NCBI RefSeq assembly: GCF_024734895.1
Contig: NZ_CP091430.1
Span: forward strand, 6,466,501-6,530,500
Reading direction: 5' to 3'
Length of the DNA: 64,000 bases
Source of the DNA: Paenibacillus spongiae
Lineage (GTDB): Bacteria > Bacillota > Bacilli > Paenibacillales > Paenibacillaceae
Shown: one piece after another, positions 1-8,585 of the stretch
Position numbering within the stretch: position 1 is the first letter of the stretch
How the letters are laid out: every line of letters begins with the position of its first letter
Notes under the pieces: generated by a model
Database searches by the model: none
What the model was told of the DNA's origin: nothing
What the model saw: only the letters and a program-made list of their open reading frames with translations
Made by a program: the position numbers and the translations under genes

Positions 1-243
1 CGTCAGTGGCAAGTGTTACGGACATGTAGGCCGTTATTTAAGCCTGAACGCCCCATTTTCCCATAACATCGTGCCAATAACGGATTCCATGTCCGCAACA
101 TCGGGTTATCGAGGCGATTATAGCGAATAAAGGCTGCCATGTCCGTAAGATCCATACGCTTCTCATACTACTGGCATCCCGATCGAGTAATAGAAGAAAA
201 TAAATCCGTCTCACTGAACGGTTTGTTTATCATCGCATAGTTT
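1..243. repeat. Non-coding stretch with three copies of a ~25-bp repeat
   Basis: I see no gene here. A motif of the form AATAACGG-N4-CATGTCCGTAAC occurs three times: inverted at 15-39, direct at 75-101, and direct but degenerate at 126-150. The conserved cores are the CGTTATT/AATAACG end and the CATGTCCG(T/C)AA end. The spacing is not regular, so this is not a CRISPR array. It resembles a short interspersed intergenic repeat. The sequence left of position 1 is unknown, so the array may continue. Confidence 0.55.
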
Positions 244-510
244 CTACTGAAAAAAGCTCAAGCCCGTTAGCGGCCCGAGCCTTTGTGTTATGTTTTGTAT
301 CCATCCATTTAACCTGTGAACCATCTCGTATTTGTTGCCGTACGGGTCCTGGAACAAGACGGCATAGTAGGTTGAGCTTATCGGAAACAGCTGCGGTCCG
401 CTATCGATCTTCCCTCCGTACTGTACTGCCAACTCGGCGATCCGGTCCACTTCTGAATGGTCATTCGCCCAGAACCCGACCCTATTGTCATTCGGCCTCC
501 CATTGACTTT
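244..510 (-). pseudogene. C-terminal fragment of a VOC/glyoxalase-fold protein
   Basis: Read on the minus strand, the frame gives NDNRVGFWANDHSEVDRIAE, then FPISSTYYAVLFQDPYGNKY and EMVHR. This is the typical last strand-helix unit of a VOC (glyoxalase/dioxygenase fold) domain, with the DPYGNKYE metal-site region. The first half of the domain is missing: the frame runs straight back into the 3' end of the SRPBCC gene in another phase. The 3' end is also odd, because the frame passes through a hairpin terminator before stopping at 244. It is most likely a remnant left by a deletion that joined two neighbouring genes. An error in the assembly at this junction is the alternative. Confidence 0.6.
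251..280 (-). terminator. Rho-independent terminator
   Basis: On the minus strand a GC-rich stem (GCTCGGGCC pairing with GGGCTTGAGC, with G-U/mismatch positions) is followed by a run of six T. It ends transcription of the SRPBCC/VOC unit. It lies inside the residual VOC reading frame, which supports loss of that gene's original stop or frame. Confidence 0.7.
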
Positions 511-1129
511 GGATTTGAAGCAGCCGCTCTTCCCAGAACCGCCGCATCTGTTCTCTCATATAGACGTCCTCCAGCATTTCCTGATGAACGGCGATCGTCG
601 TCTTTCCTCCCTTAGTGGACAGCAAATAAAATTGCAGCCGCGACGGCTTGTCCCAATCCGGACGCTTCCATGTCATGCGCAGCTTGTGGAATGGCTCCAC
701 AACCGTGATCTTTCCGGACACGCCTTCTGCGGATTCGTACTCAAATCCTTTCTCCGCTTGAAACTCCGAGACGTTCCCGACCCATAGGGACAGCCCTTGA
801 GGCGAAGTTAGAAACGTCCACGCTTGCTCTTTCGTCATCGTGATCGTTTTGCGGACGCCGATTTGAGTTCCCGCTTCTTTCGTTACGCCGACGGGGATTC
901 GGCCCAACAATTGGCCGTACATGACCGCTAACCATTCTGCCCATTCATCTGTAACGTCATAGGTTTCGCAAATATCGTGTTTCACTTGCTCATGCGACCA
1001 TCGAGGATCGACCTTCTGCTGCAATTTCACGACCCATTGCTCCCACGCGGTTCCCGTCGCTTCTTCGACGGCTTGTTTAAACAGGCGTCCTGGCACGTTA
1101 TCCCTCCATGCTTGTTGATGTAGGCTCAT
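488..1129 (-). CDS. SRPBCC (AHSA1-like) domain protein with DUF4287-like N-terminus
   Basis: A 213-residue protein. The N-terminal ~70 residues contain HEQVKHDICETYDVTDEWAE, typical of DUF4287-type regions. The rest is a START/SRPBCC hydrophobic-pocket fold (EAGTQIGVRKTITMTKEQAW, then PQGLSLWVG), as in Aha1-like and polyketide-cyclase-like proteins. The frame opens upstream at 1204, but I chose the ATG at 1129 because the protein starts naturally at MSLHQQAW and the extra residues cross a hairpin. The ligand is unknown. The 3' end abuts a truncated VOC gene, so the last residues may not be original. Such proteins often sit beside small regulators, as here with the WYL gene. Confidence 0.75.
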   Translation of the reverse strand: MSLHQQAWRDNVPGRLFKQAVEEATGTAWEQWVVKLQQKVDPRWSHEQVKHDICETYDVTDEWAEWLAVMYGQLLGRIPVGVTKEAGTQIGVRKTITMTKEQAWTFLTSPQGLSLWVGNVSEFQAEKGFEYESAEGVSGKITVVEPFHKLRMTWKRPDWDKPSRLQFYLLSTKGGKTTIAVHQEMLEDVYMREQMRRFWEERLLQIQSQWEAE

Positions 1130-1138
1130 TATATAACG

Positions 1139-1167
1139 AAAACACTGACTATAACGGTCAGTGTTTC
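1139..1167 (-). terminator. Inverted repeat between WYL and SRPBCC genes
   Basis: The arms AACACTGAC and GTCAGTGTT surround a 7-nt spacer. On the minus strand the hairpin ends in TTTT and overlaps the stop of the WYL gene. The T-run is weak, so it may be an intercistronic stem-loop or an operator rather than a full terminator. Confidence 0.45.
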
Positions 1168-2127
1168 CCGGTCGATCGATAATAAAGATGCAGCGATTCG
1201 GCAATGTCGGACAAGCAATCGTTCAGCTCCGGCGGCTCCGTAATCCGGATTTTGCCTCCGAAGGACAACAAATAATAAGGAGTATGCATGTACAGACTTT
1301 GCTCATCCAGCTTGAAATGAGCGATTTCGGCTGTCCGCTCAACAAGCGTACGGCTGAACAACCAATGGCCGCACAAATCGTCCAATGCTTGGGGAGTTCC
1401 TTGTATACGGACCGAAACTAGCTGATCGTTTGATTGTGAGCCTGAGTCTGGAAGCAAGCTGTCGATCAAAAACTCGCCGGCCGAAAAAGCGTCAGGACGC
1501 TGGAACGCGATGTCCGTCCACCGAATATCACGCATACGATCGACGCGAAAACTGCGGATATCATCGCGCAAATGACAATAGCCGACGGCATACCATTTGT
1601 CTTTCCAGTTGACGATGCCGTATGGATTGAATGTACGTTCCGTGACGGAACCTTCATAGCCTGCGGAATAATGGATAGCAAGCGCCGTTTGCGCTTCGAT
1701 AGCCTTCTCGATAGATCGGCCAGCCCTGCATTTGCAGGCGGGTGAATGACCTGAAGCCGGTTTTCTTGCGCTTCCAGACGACTGGCTTGCTCGGAATCGG
1801 CGTATCGTTTTATTTTGCCTATCGCTCGGTTCAATGCTTCTTCATACGGATAACCGGACTCGCGCGCGAATTGCGCCGCATGGAGGAGCGCTTTCTGTTC
1901 TTCGACGTCAAATAATAGCGGGTCCAGCTTCACATGGTCCGGAATGTAATAGCCCCCGTCTCTCCCCGTTTCCGAACAATCGGCACTCCGCTTATACAAA
2001 GCGCGTCGATACAGCGATAGACGGTTCGAATATGAATCTCCAGCTGTTCGGCCAGCTGCCTAGCCGTCATTCGTTTTCGGGCCCGGAGCAGCATGAGAAT
2101 ACCGAGCATCGTGTCCGCTTTAGCCAT
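1158..2127 (-). pseudogene. YafY-type WYL-domain transcriptional regulator, frameshifted
   Basis: Three consecutive frames together give one ordinary ~320-residue regulator. The first is an N-terminal HTH (MLLRARKRMTARQLAEQLEI, then IRTVYRCIDAL). The second is a linker (DPLLFDVEEQKALLHAAQFA). The third is a WYL domain (TERTFNPYGIVNWKDKWYAV, then SFRVDRMRDI). The first break is at a run of five G (plus-strand C 1953-1957; six would restore the frame). The second is at three G (plus-strand C 1724-1726; four would restore it). The start at 2127 follows a GAGGAAA site. WYL regulators sense ligands and usually control adjacent genes, so the SRPBCC/VOC unit downstream is the likely target. It may be intact in the living strain if the indels are sequencing errors. 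Confidence 0.75.
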
Positions 2128-2174
2128 CGCGTTTCCTCGCTTTTTCCCATCTAACCTTCGCTTATCCACCATAT

Positions 2175-2975
2175 CTATCTCCTCGCATCGAGGTAACCTT
2201 TGCTCCTTAACATAGCAACAGACTCTCTTAACGACTCGCTGGTTTTCACTTCTATAACCACGGATAAGTCTTTCAACTGGGCAAAGGCCAATCTGTCATC
2301 AATCGGTACGATGCCCGTGTATAAAGGTTGATGGTCGGACTTCCCATTATAATCGTGGAGATGCATATGTCTGATTCGGTCATTAAAATGAGTGAAGGCA
2401 GGCTCTTCCTCGAACCCTGCCTTCGCATCATGTCCAACATCCCAAGTAAGGTAGAAATTTTGAAAATCACTCAATTGATCTAGCGCTTTACGGATATGTG
2501 GAATATGATAATTGCCCGTATTCTCGATGCATAATTCAACTTCATAAGCCGCGGCCAGCCGATAAAGCTCTGCATACGATTCATGAAGTAATTCAAGAAA
2601 CGTGGATTCATATTGATCATTGATCCAAACCTTCGAATGCGGGAGGGTAAAATATATGCCATTATTCATGTGCATGTTCAATGTCCTGATGCCTGATAAG
2701 TTCGCCCATTCCATCGTTTGTTTACAGCGTTCCAGGTGACCTTTTCTTATTGAAGGATGATACGAGGATAGATCCAATTCTTCGGGGAGATGTATCGTAA
2801 AATCCAATCCATAGCGCTCTTTATAGGCTCTGATTTCGGAGTAACTTAAATTCTCGGGCATACAGATCGGGAGGTTCATATTGAGCTCAATAAAATCTAA
2901 TCCAAGCGCATTGCACAATTGAATATTATCCGCAATGGATCGATACTCGACCAAGGCAGGCATTCCAAGCTTCAT
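2175..2975 (-). CDS. Xylose-isomerase-like TIM-barrel protein (sugar phosphate isomerase/epimerase family)
   Basis: A 266-residue AP-endonuclease-2/xylose-isomerase-like barrel. Visible metal-site elements are the IEN motif (ELCIENTGNYH), TWDVGHDAKAGF, and HMHLHDYNGKSDHQ near the C-terminus. The last follows the usual H-x-H-x-D pattern with a late Glu (VVIEVK). A GGAGGAT site precedes the ATG. The substrate cannot be read from sequence. Members act as sugar epimerases or isomerases, or in inositol and sugar catabolism. It stands alone between a WYL regulator and a LysR regulator, all on the minus strand. Confidence 0.8.
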   Translation of the reverse strand: MKLGMPALVEYRSIADNIQLCNALGLDFIELNMNLPICMPENLSYSEIRAYKERYGLDFTIHLPEELDLSSYHPSIRKGHLERCKQTMEWANLSGIRTLNMHMNNGIYFTLPHSKVWINDQYESTFLELLHESYAELYRLAAAYEVELCIENTGNYHIPHIRKALDQLSDFQNFYLTWDVGHDAKAGFEEEPAFTHFNDRIRHMHLHDYNGKSDHQPLYTGIVPIDDRLAFAQLKDLSVVIEVKTSESLRESVAMLRSKGYLDARR

Positions 2976-3154
2976 ACGACATCCTCCATGGAATCATTTT
3001 TTCCTCCTAGATTTGTTCCAATCTTGGGAGATATCCGCTCCCCCAAGAACCGGGCAAGCCCTCGAATAGAATGAGGTTTGTTTGGATCGTATCGTCCCTC
3101 CTCTATCAACTCTTTCTCCCATAAATAGATTACCATATTTTGGAAAGACGGCGA

Positions 3155-4030
3155 CTATCCCATTCCCTTCATCAGCTCAATAAATTCAAGCAGCGGACGC
3201 GACATCCACTTCTTGGGATGCGTAACCATGCGGAGGTCCAGACGGATGTCGGGATGCTTGAAGGGAAGCTCGATCAACGTTCCCCGGCTTATCTCCTCCT
3301 CAACGACCATTCGAGGGAGAAGAGAAATGCCCGCTCCAGCCCTGATGCATCGTTTGATCGCTTCCGGGTTCCCGAGTTCCAAGCCGATTCTGTAAGGGAT
3401 CCCGTTGGTCCGCAGCACCTTCTCCAGCATAATGCGGTAATTGCAGCTATCCTCCGCCATAATCCATTCCATGCCCTCCAAGTGTCCAAGCTCGACCTCG
3501 CCTGCTGCCGATAAAGGGTGGTGCGGACTGGCGATCAGAAGAAGCGGTTCTTCTTTTATCGTGTGCCATTGGAGAGCTGGATCCGAGGGCTGGCTTTCCA
3601 GAATGAGCCCGATATCGATCTCGCCTTCTTTGACTTTATGGATCAGGACGGTCTCACGGTCGGGTTGAAGCCGAATCGTCAGATCGGGATAGCTCTGCCG
3701 AATTTGTTGAATGAGAGGCGGGAGATAGTACGAAGCCAACGAATCGATCGTCCCGATCGATAGCGTCCCTCCGGCCTGCCGGCTCAGCTTTTCCTTCGAT
3801 TCTTGGTACAGATCAAGCATCTGGACAGCGAGCTTCAGCAGCTCCTCGCCAGCCGATGTAAGCCGAAGCCCTTTGCCGAACCGTTCGAATAATTGCACAC
3901 CGTAGACCCGCTCCAATTTCTGAATCTGTGTCGTAACGCTGGATTGCGCATAGCCGAGTTCTTCCGCCGCTCGGGTAAAGCTTTTACGTAATGCTACTTC
4001 CCGGAATGTATGCAAGTATATGAGCTCCAT
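3155..4030 (-). CDS. LysR-family transcriptional regulator
   Basis: A 291-residue LTTR. The N-terminal winged HTH reads LHTFREVALRKSFTRAAEEL, then GYAQSSVTTQIQKLE. The effector-binding domain follows (GTLSIGTIDSLASYYLPPLI onward). I chose the ATG at 4030, which is preceded by GGGGTGA, rather than the frame's earlier start at 4072, because LTTRs begin a few residues before the HTH. It is divergent from the dapA-like gene, the classic arrangement for LTTR control of its neighbour. The 113-bp intergenic region carries a near-perfect tandem repeat that could be the operator. The inducer is unknown. Confidence 0.88.
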   Translation of the reverse strand: MELIYLHTFREVALRKSFTRAAEELGYAQSSVTTQIQKLERVYGVQLFERFGKGLRLTSAGEELLKLAVQMLDLYQESKEKLSRQAGGTLSIGTIDSLASYYLPPLIQQIRQSYPDLTIRLQPDRETVLIHKVKEGEIDIGLILESQPSDPALQWHTIKEEPLLLIASPHHPLSAAGEVELGHLEGMEWIMAEDSCNYRIMLEKVLRTNGIPYRIGLELGNPEAIKRCIRAGAGISLLPRMVVEEEISRGTLIELPFKHPDIRLDLRMVTHPKKWMSRPLLEFIELMKGMG

Positions 4031-4039
4031 GTTATCACC

Positions 4040-4084
4040 CCGATCATCATTATTATCGATACCGATCATCAATTATTATAGATA
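4040..4084. promoter_or_regulatory. Two tandem ~22-bp repeats, candidate LysR operator
   Basis: CCGATCATCATTATTATCG plus ATA (4040-4061) is followed at once by a second copy with one inserted A and one changed base (4062-4084). The pair lies just upstream of the LysR start and within the divergent promoter region for the dapA-like gene. Tandem AT-rich boxes are a common LTTR binding layout, but the assignment is inference from position. Confidence 0.5.
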
Positions 4085-4143
4085 ACACTGATGCCAGATA
4101 CCATGCTACAGTATAACCATCAAGAACATAGGGAGGTCAAGAC

Positions 4144-5025
4144 ATGCTGCGCGAAGAGGATTTGAAAGGGATTTACGTACCTGTTGTCACTCCCTTCCTA
4201 TCGGATGAGGCGTTGGATTTGGATTCGTATCGGAACTACCTAGGACAGCTCCTTCGGCATGATGTTCAAGGATTGGTCATTAACGGAACGACTGGTGAAT
4301 CTCCAACCGTGTCATGGAATGAAGTCGTTGAGCTGGTACAGGCGGCGAAAAGCGTCATGAATGCCAGGGGGCAGCGTATACCCCTCATCATTGGCGCAGG
4401 AACCAGTCACACACGTACGACTGTGGAACGAATCGAGTTGGCGGGGCAGATTGGAGTGGATGCCGTTCTCGTCGTGACCCCCTATTACAGCCGGCCGTCC
4501 CAGGAGGGGATTCTGGAGCATTTTCGAAGGGCGGCACAAGTCGGGGTACCTGTTATTGCTTATGAAATCCCTTCCCGAACCGGAATCCGGTTAAGTGTGG
4601 ACACGGTAAGAAGAATTATGGAGATACCCGGGGTCATCGGTTTGAAAGACAGCTCCGGCGGCGTTGAACTCCTCTCATCCTTATCGTCGCATGACAGGAA
4701 GCCCGTTCTATGCGGAGAGGATCTTTATTTTCATGATATGTTACGCCTTGGAGCCAGCGGCGGGATGCTCGCATCCGCGAATATCCGTACGGACGCCTTC
4801 ATTGATGTCTTTCGATATGCCGACCGAGGCGATTTCATTAAGGCTGAGCAATTATTCGATTCCCTGATTCCGATCATTCAGCTATTGTTTCAAGAATCGA
4901 ATCCTTCCCCTCTGAAATGGCTGCTTGCCCAGCAAGGGATAATCGAATCCGACACCGTTCGCTTGCCGATGGGGCCGGTTACCAAGGGATTGCAGGTGCA
5001 ACTGGCACAGTTGCTGCGGCACTAG
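4144..5025 (+). CDS. DapA/N-acetylneuraminate-lyase family aldolase
   Basis: A 293-residue class I aldolase of the dihydrodipicolinate synthase family. Visible are GTTGE (48-52, pyruvate carboxylate binding), VTPYYSRP (111-118), the catalytic Tyr140 in AYEIPSRTG, and the Schiff-base Lys168 in VIGLKDSSG. A GGGAGGT site precedes the ATG. Housekeeping dapA normally sits in a lysine/diaminopimelate operon. Here it is a single gene divergent from a LysR regulator, which fits a catabolic or accessory pyruvate aldolase or dehydratase better. True 4-hydroxy-tetrahydrodipicolinate synthase activity cannot be excluded. Confidence 0.85.
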   Translation: MLREEDLKGIYVPVVTPFLSDEALDLDSYRNYLGQLLRHDVQGLVINGTTGESPTVSWNEVVELVQAAKSVMNARGQRIPLIIGAGTSHTRTTVERIELAGQIGVDAVLVVTPYYSRPSQEGILEHFRRAAQVGVPVIAYEIPSRTGIRLSVDTVRRIMEIPGVIGLKDSSGGVELLSSLSSHDRKPVLCGEDLYFHDMLRLGASGGMLASANIRTDAFIDVFRYADRGDFIKAEQLFDSLIPIIQLLFQESNPSPLKWLLAQQGIIESDTVRLPMGPVTKGLQVQLAQLLRH

Positions 5026-5073
5026 CGCACCATTGTTTGAAGGTGTAGATCATTTTCGTGAGGATGATTCCGG

Positions 5074-5703
5074 TTATTCTCTTCTGCCGTAATGACATCC
5101 TCTCTCTGGCATCCCCAGCAACGGCACATCAGACAATTGCAATTTGCAGCCTGGAATTGGATCAGATAAACGAATGAGGTCGGCGAACGGACAAATATCC
5201 TCCAAGAACGAGATTAGACGGCCTGAAGATATCAATTGAAGTAAGCTCTCGAGCCCTTTTCTTGCTCCAATGCATTCATCCTCAGATAGAAGTCCTTGAC
5301 TCACAACCTGTGCAAAATCATCTTCATCAATTACGATATATTCTTTGCCATCAGAACGAACCAGGATGTCTAACTCCAAATCCACATTATAGACATTAAC
5401 CCCCTTGCTGTAACAAGGTGAACATATATCACAATTAAAGCTCCACTCGATGGGTCCTGATTCAGTAATTAACTTTCCGGCAGCATCTAGAGTGATGTTA
5501 ATCTCAAACCATTCCTTATAAAATGAATAATGCCTGAACGTGAGGTTTTCACCTTTCTCATCCTCAAATTTCACCTCGTAAACCATTACGCTGTCATTCC
5601 ATACCCGAATATTAGATTCAGGAATTTGAAACACCCGTACCTCATTGGGCAAATGGAGATTATGAAATTTAATCATTCCTTCGTTCAAAGTTACACCCTC
5701 CAT
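5074..5703 (-). CDS. DUF402-like protein
   Basis: A 209-residue protein. The centre has the DUF402 pattern: YNVDLELDILVRSDGKEYIV, then IDEDDFAQVVSQGLL, with clustered acidic residues that bind metal in nucleoside-phosphate phosphatases of this family. A CDICSPC-type cysteine cluster around residue 105 is not typical. The N-terminal start is uncertain: the ATG at 5703 overlaps the best GGAGGG site, so an in-frame TTG at 5688 could be the real start. There is no functional context: the next gene on this strand is separated by a terminator. Confidence 0.6.
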   Translation of the reverse strand: MEGVTLNEGMIKFHNLHLPNEVRVFQIPESNIRVWNDSVMVYEVKFEDEKGENLTFRHYSFYKEWFEINITLDAAGKLITESGPIEWSFNCDICSPCYSKGVNVYNVDLELDILVRSDGKEYIVIDEDDFAQVVSQGLLSEDECIGARKGLESLLQLISSGRLISFLEDICPFADLIRLSDPIPGCKLQLSDVPLLGMPERGCHYGRRE

Positions 5704-5717
5704 TCATCAAGAATATA

Positions 5718-5746
5718 AAGAGCAGGCGCCGCGGCTTCCTGCTCTT
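5718..5746 (-). terminator. Rho-independent terminator of the hydrolase/kinase unit
   Basis: A perfect 9-bp stem, AAGAGCAGG with CCTGCTCTT, 11-nt loop, followed by TATATT on the minus strand. It lies just downstream of the stop at 5795 and separates that unit from the DUF402-like gene. Confidence 0.7.
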
Positions 5747-5794
5747 ATCACTTGATTCTAATTTCTACGTCCTGCCATTACTAACATAGCGGCT

Positions 5795-6775
5795 CTATTC
5801 CATAATGTCGCCGTCTCCATTGATTCGGTTCGTTCCATCTAGACATCCCTGGACGAACAGATCCGTATACACTCTACCTTCCATACCTGCGAATCGCTTC
5901 ATGAACAAGGTGGTCAGCGTGTTAATTACTCCATGTATGTCCGCTATATCCGGTTCTTTGAAGTGCAGGGGGACATCACTGAAGGACATATGGTTCGCCC
6001 GCTTGATGCGAATAAATGACTTGAATCCACAAAAATCATCCGCAAGCCTCTTCTGGCCGTTCATATATTCGCGCGCAACAATCTCGTTCATACCGCTCTT
6101 CAATAACTGCTCGAGAGTAGATGCCTGTTGTCGGAGCAGCAAGAACGGTGTGTCGATCCTTCCTTTGATTTCCCCTAGCAAATGCAGACTCGCATCCAAT
6201 AATATGCCTGCTTTGATGCGGCGATCCACCTGCGCCGCTCTGAACATCGCAGCTCCGCCCAAAGAATGTCCGATTGCGCCGATTCTCTCTAAATCCAGCT
6301 TGCCTTTTAACATGCCATGATTTATGTTCATTTCTGGCAGCTCATCCATTAAACGACTGATACCCTTCGTTCTTATGTCTAGCAATCGATCCCAAGCATC
6401 GAAATCAGTTCCTTGAATAACACCGACGACGACCCCCAGTTGTCTGATATACTCCCCGTTCGGAAATACCGTAAACACGGATTCATAAGGCGCACTAACC
6501 GTGATGACGATAAACCCATTCCCGACAAGCTCCTGAATATTGAATAAATACATGTCCCTCTCAACGCCGAACTCGGGGGAGTAAACGATCACAGGATAAG
6601 TACGGTCCGCGTGGATAATCGGAGCATTGTTGTAAACGTTGGTCTCCAGATGGGATACGTCAGCCCCCATGCCATGGAAAAATTCCATCCGCAATGACTT
6701 TCGTAATTCTCCCGATGCCCAGTCTGACTCTCCTCTCCGACAAAAAAGACAATCGATGACTCGATTGCCCTTCAT
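5795..6775 (-). CDS. Alpha/beta hydrolase resembling platelet-activating-factor acetylhydrolase, short N-terminus
   Basis: A 326-residue serine hydrolase. The region TYPVIVYSPEFGVERDMYLF is the oxyanion-side strand typical of PAF-AH-like lipases. The nucleophile elbow is GHSLGG with Ser171. AGILLDASL gives the acid and RANHMSF the histidine. Relatives carry about 50 more N-terminal residues (first strands). Here an in-frame stop lies directly before the ATG, so the protein is N-terminally short and activity is uncertain. It follows an APH-like gene by 24 bp and is probably co-transcribed. No signal peptide is seen. Confidence 0.7.
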   Translation of the reverse strand: MKGNRVIDCLFCRRGESDWASGELRKSLRMEFFHGMGADVSHLETNVYNNAPIIHADRTYPVIVYSPEFGVERDMYLFNIQELVGNGFIVITVSAPYESVFTVFPNGEYIRQLGVVVGVIQGTDFDAWDRLLDIRTKGISRLMDELPEMNINHGMLKGKLDLERIGAIGHSLGGAAMFRAAQVDRRIKAGILLDASLHLLGEIKGRIDTPFLLLRQQASTLEQLLKSGMNEIVAREYMNGQKRLADDFCGFKSFIRIKRANHMSFSDVPLHFKEPDIADIHGVINTLTTLFMKRFAGMEGRVYTDLFVQGCLDGTNRINGDGDIME

Positions 6776-6799
6776 ATTCGCTCATAATTCAACAGCGGT

Positions 6800-7735
6800 T
6801 TATAAGTCAGAAATGCGATCCAATAGGCTGAGCATATAGCTGTCCAGGCGTTCGACCATCATTTCATTCGTGAGTCCGGTTACGCCTAAGGCTGTCCAAC
6901 CGCCATATACTTCGGGCTGCCAGCATCCAAAGTCAATCAAAGTAACGAGGTCCCAATAGGGATCGTAGGTAAAAGAATCTCCGGCAAGGCTGCGGTAGGC
7001 ATCTAAAAATCCATCGGCCGTCCGTACACCGTGCAATGCCGCCAGGTTAACGCGGCAGTGGCCAACGTCGATTCCTGCCGGTCCGATACACCCGTTGACC
7101 CAATCGACAATACCGCTTACTTCGCTGTTATTCCATAAGATGTTAGCCGGATGATAATCGCGGTGAATGAATCGCTTCGTGAATGCCGGTTGTCTTCCCG
7201 CGACGTAATCGGCCACGATTCGCCACTTGTCAGGAAATTTCGACCAGGACGACGTATCCAGCGAAGAAGGATCGCAGTACGGGTAGAACGTCCATGGGTA
7301 GTCGTTCACGTCCACGGCATGAATCCGCGTAAGCGCTTGAGCCATTCCGTTCAGCCATTGGGACGTATCCGCCGGTTCCAATACGACTCTCCCCTCAAGC
7401 CGGCTCATAAGCACTGCCGGGGTGCCGCACTGATCTCCCGTTTGGTCGAAGGCGATGATTTCCGGAGTCGGAACAATGGCGTTCTGTGCAGCTCGACGCA
7501 AGCTTTCAGCTTCATGATAAGCCAGATCGGGCATGTGCTTCACCCAATTCTCGCTGTCAAACATTCGCAGTACGTAGGCTCTCTCTTCTCCCTCTACCTC
7601 CAGCGTAACACTGTGGACGAGAGAGGAGATCCCCCCAAGAAGCCGTTGAATGGAGAGAACTCTGGCATTGGGATGAACGGCATCGATAACCCAGCTTTGG
7701 GCACGATCGGATAGCGTTGAGCTAGTAGAAAGCAT
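6800..7735 (-). CDS. Aminoglycoside-phosphotransferase (APH) family kinase
   Basis: A 311-residue protein-kinase-like phosphotransferase. The catalytic loop FIHRDYHPANILW (HxDxxxxN) and the metal site SGIVDWVN (DxW/D) are both present, and the N-lobe has LLGGISSLVHSVTLE as the nucleotide loop. The family phosphorylates antibiotics, choline, homoserine, methylthioribose or sugars, and the substrate here is unknown. It is the first gene of a two-gene unit with a PAF-AH-like hydrolase. Confidence 0.8.
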   Translation of the reverse strand: MLSTSSTLSDRAQSWVIDAVHPNARVLSIQRLLGGISSLVHSVTLEVEGEERAYVLRMFDSENWVKHMPDLAYHEAESLRRAAQNAIVPTPEIIAFDQTGDQCGTPAVLMSRLEGRVVLEPADTSQWLNGMAQALTRIHAVDVNDYPWTFYPYCDPSSLDTSSWSKFPDKWRIVADYVAGRQPAFTKRFIHRDYHPANILWNNSEVSGIVDWVNGCIGPAGIDVGHCRVNLAALHGVRTADGFLDAYRSLAGDSFTYDPYWDLVTLIDFGCWQPEVYGGWTALGVTGLTNEMMVERLDSYMLSLLDRISDL

Positions 7736-7839
7736 TGCGTATCCATCCTTTCCGGAATAGAACTACATTGACCTCCATTATAGCGCACATATGTTCCCTT
7801 GTATATATCTTCCTTTTTTTCAATATAGATACGTACCGG

Positions 7840-8400
7840 TCAGCTTTCCTTATCACCATTGTTTTCGGAGGAGAAAGCTGCTTGATATCTATCCTTTATT
7901 ACATTTACATGATGGAGTTCATGCCCTGCGATAACGTAAGCCGCAGCGCGGGCAGTGAGCGGATGATGGTAGAGTACACCTTCGCGAATCCAGGCACTCT
8001 CGGGTAGTCCCTGAAGTAACGTTAACGTTGATTGGCGTACCGCCGAATAATCTTGAATCACCTCGGCAATCGGCCAATCATCGAAGGTTGCATGTGCCGC
8101 AAATACATCTTCCTCGTATCCCGAGAATTCCTTGGCATTGTTCCGGGCAATTCTTAGAAGGCGATAATTCCATACTCGTTCATTGTCGGTAACATGACCG
8201 ATAACTTCTTTGATCGACCACTTTCCTTCTGCATAACGGTAGCTTCCTTGCTGCTCGGAGAGCGCGCTTAAGAAAGAGACGGTTGCTTCAAACTGCGATT
8301 TTAAGATTTGCATAATATCACCTTCAGGCACTAAACGCACATAGGTCTCAAAATAAGGGGGATACTCCTTGGTCTCCGGTATTCTTTTCAACACGATCAC
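7840..8400 (-). CDS. DinB-family protein
   Basis: A 186-residue four-helix-bundle protein of the DinB/YfiT type. Metal-site histidines are visible in IKEVIGHVTDNERVW and in the C-terminal GHELHHVNVIKDRY. These proteins are thiol-dependent transferases or hydrolases (bacillithiol S-transferase-like) in Firmicutes. The N-terminus (KRIPETKEYPPYFETYVRLV) matches the usual start of this subfamily, supporting the ATG at 8400. It is a single gene. Confidence 0.82.
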   Translation of the reverse strand: MIVLKRIPETKEYPPYFETYVRLVPEGDIMQILKSQFEATVSFLSALSEQQGSYRYAEGKWSIKEVIGHVTDNERVWNYRLLRIARNNAKEFSGYEEDVFAAHATFDDWPIAEVIQDYSAVRQSTLTLLQGLPESAWIREGVLYHHPLTARAAAYVIAGHELHHVNVIKDRYQAAFSSENNGDKES

Positions 8401-8585
8401 CTCTTCAATTAAATTGGATTAGAACACGGCTGAGCGCCAATTATCTTTTCAATACTATCGTTCTTAAATTGTACCATGGCTCTGAAGGGCGTGACGGATC
8501 TATTCATCCTGTACGTCTTGTTAGACAACCAAACTACATCTGGGTATCATGGTAAAATAAGGATCAATCTTGTTTTCGAAAGAAG

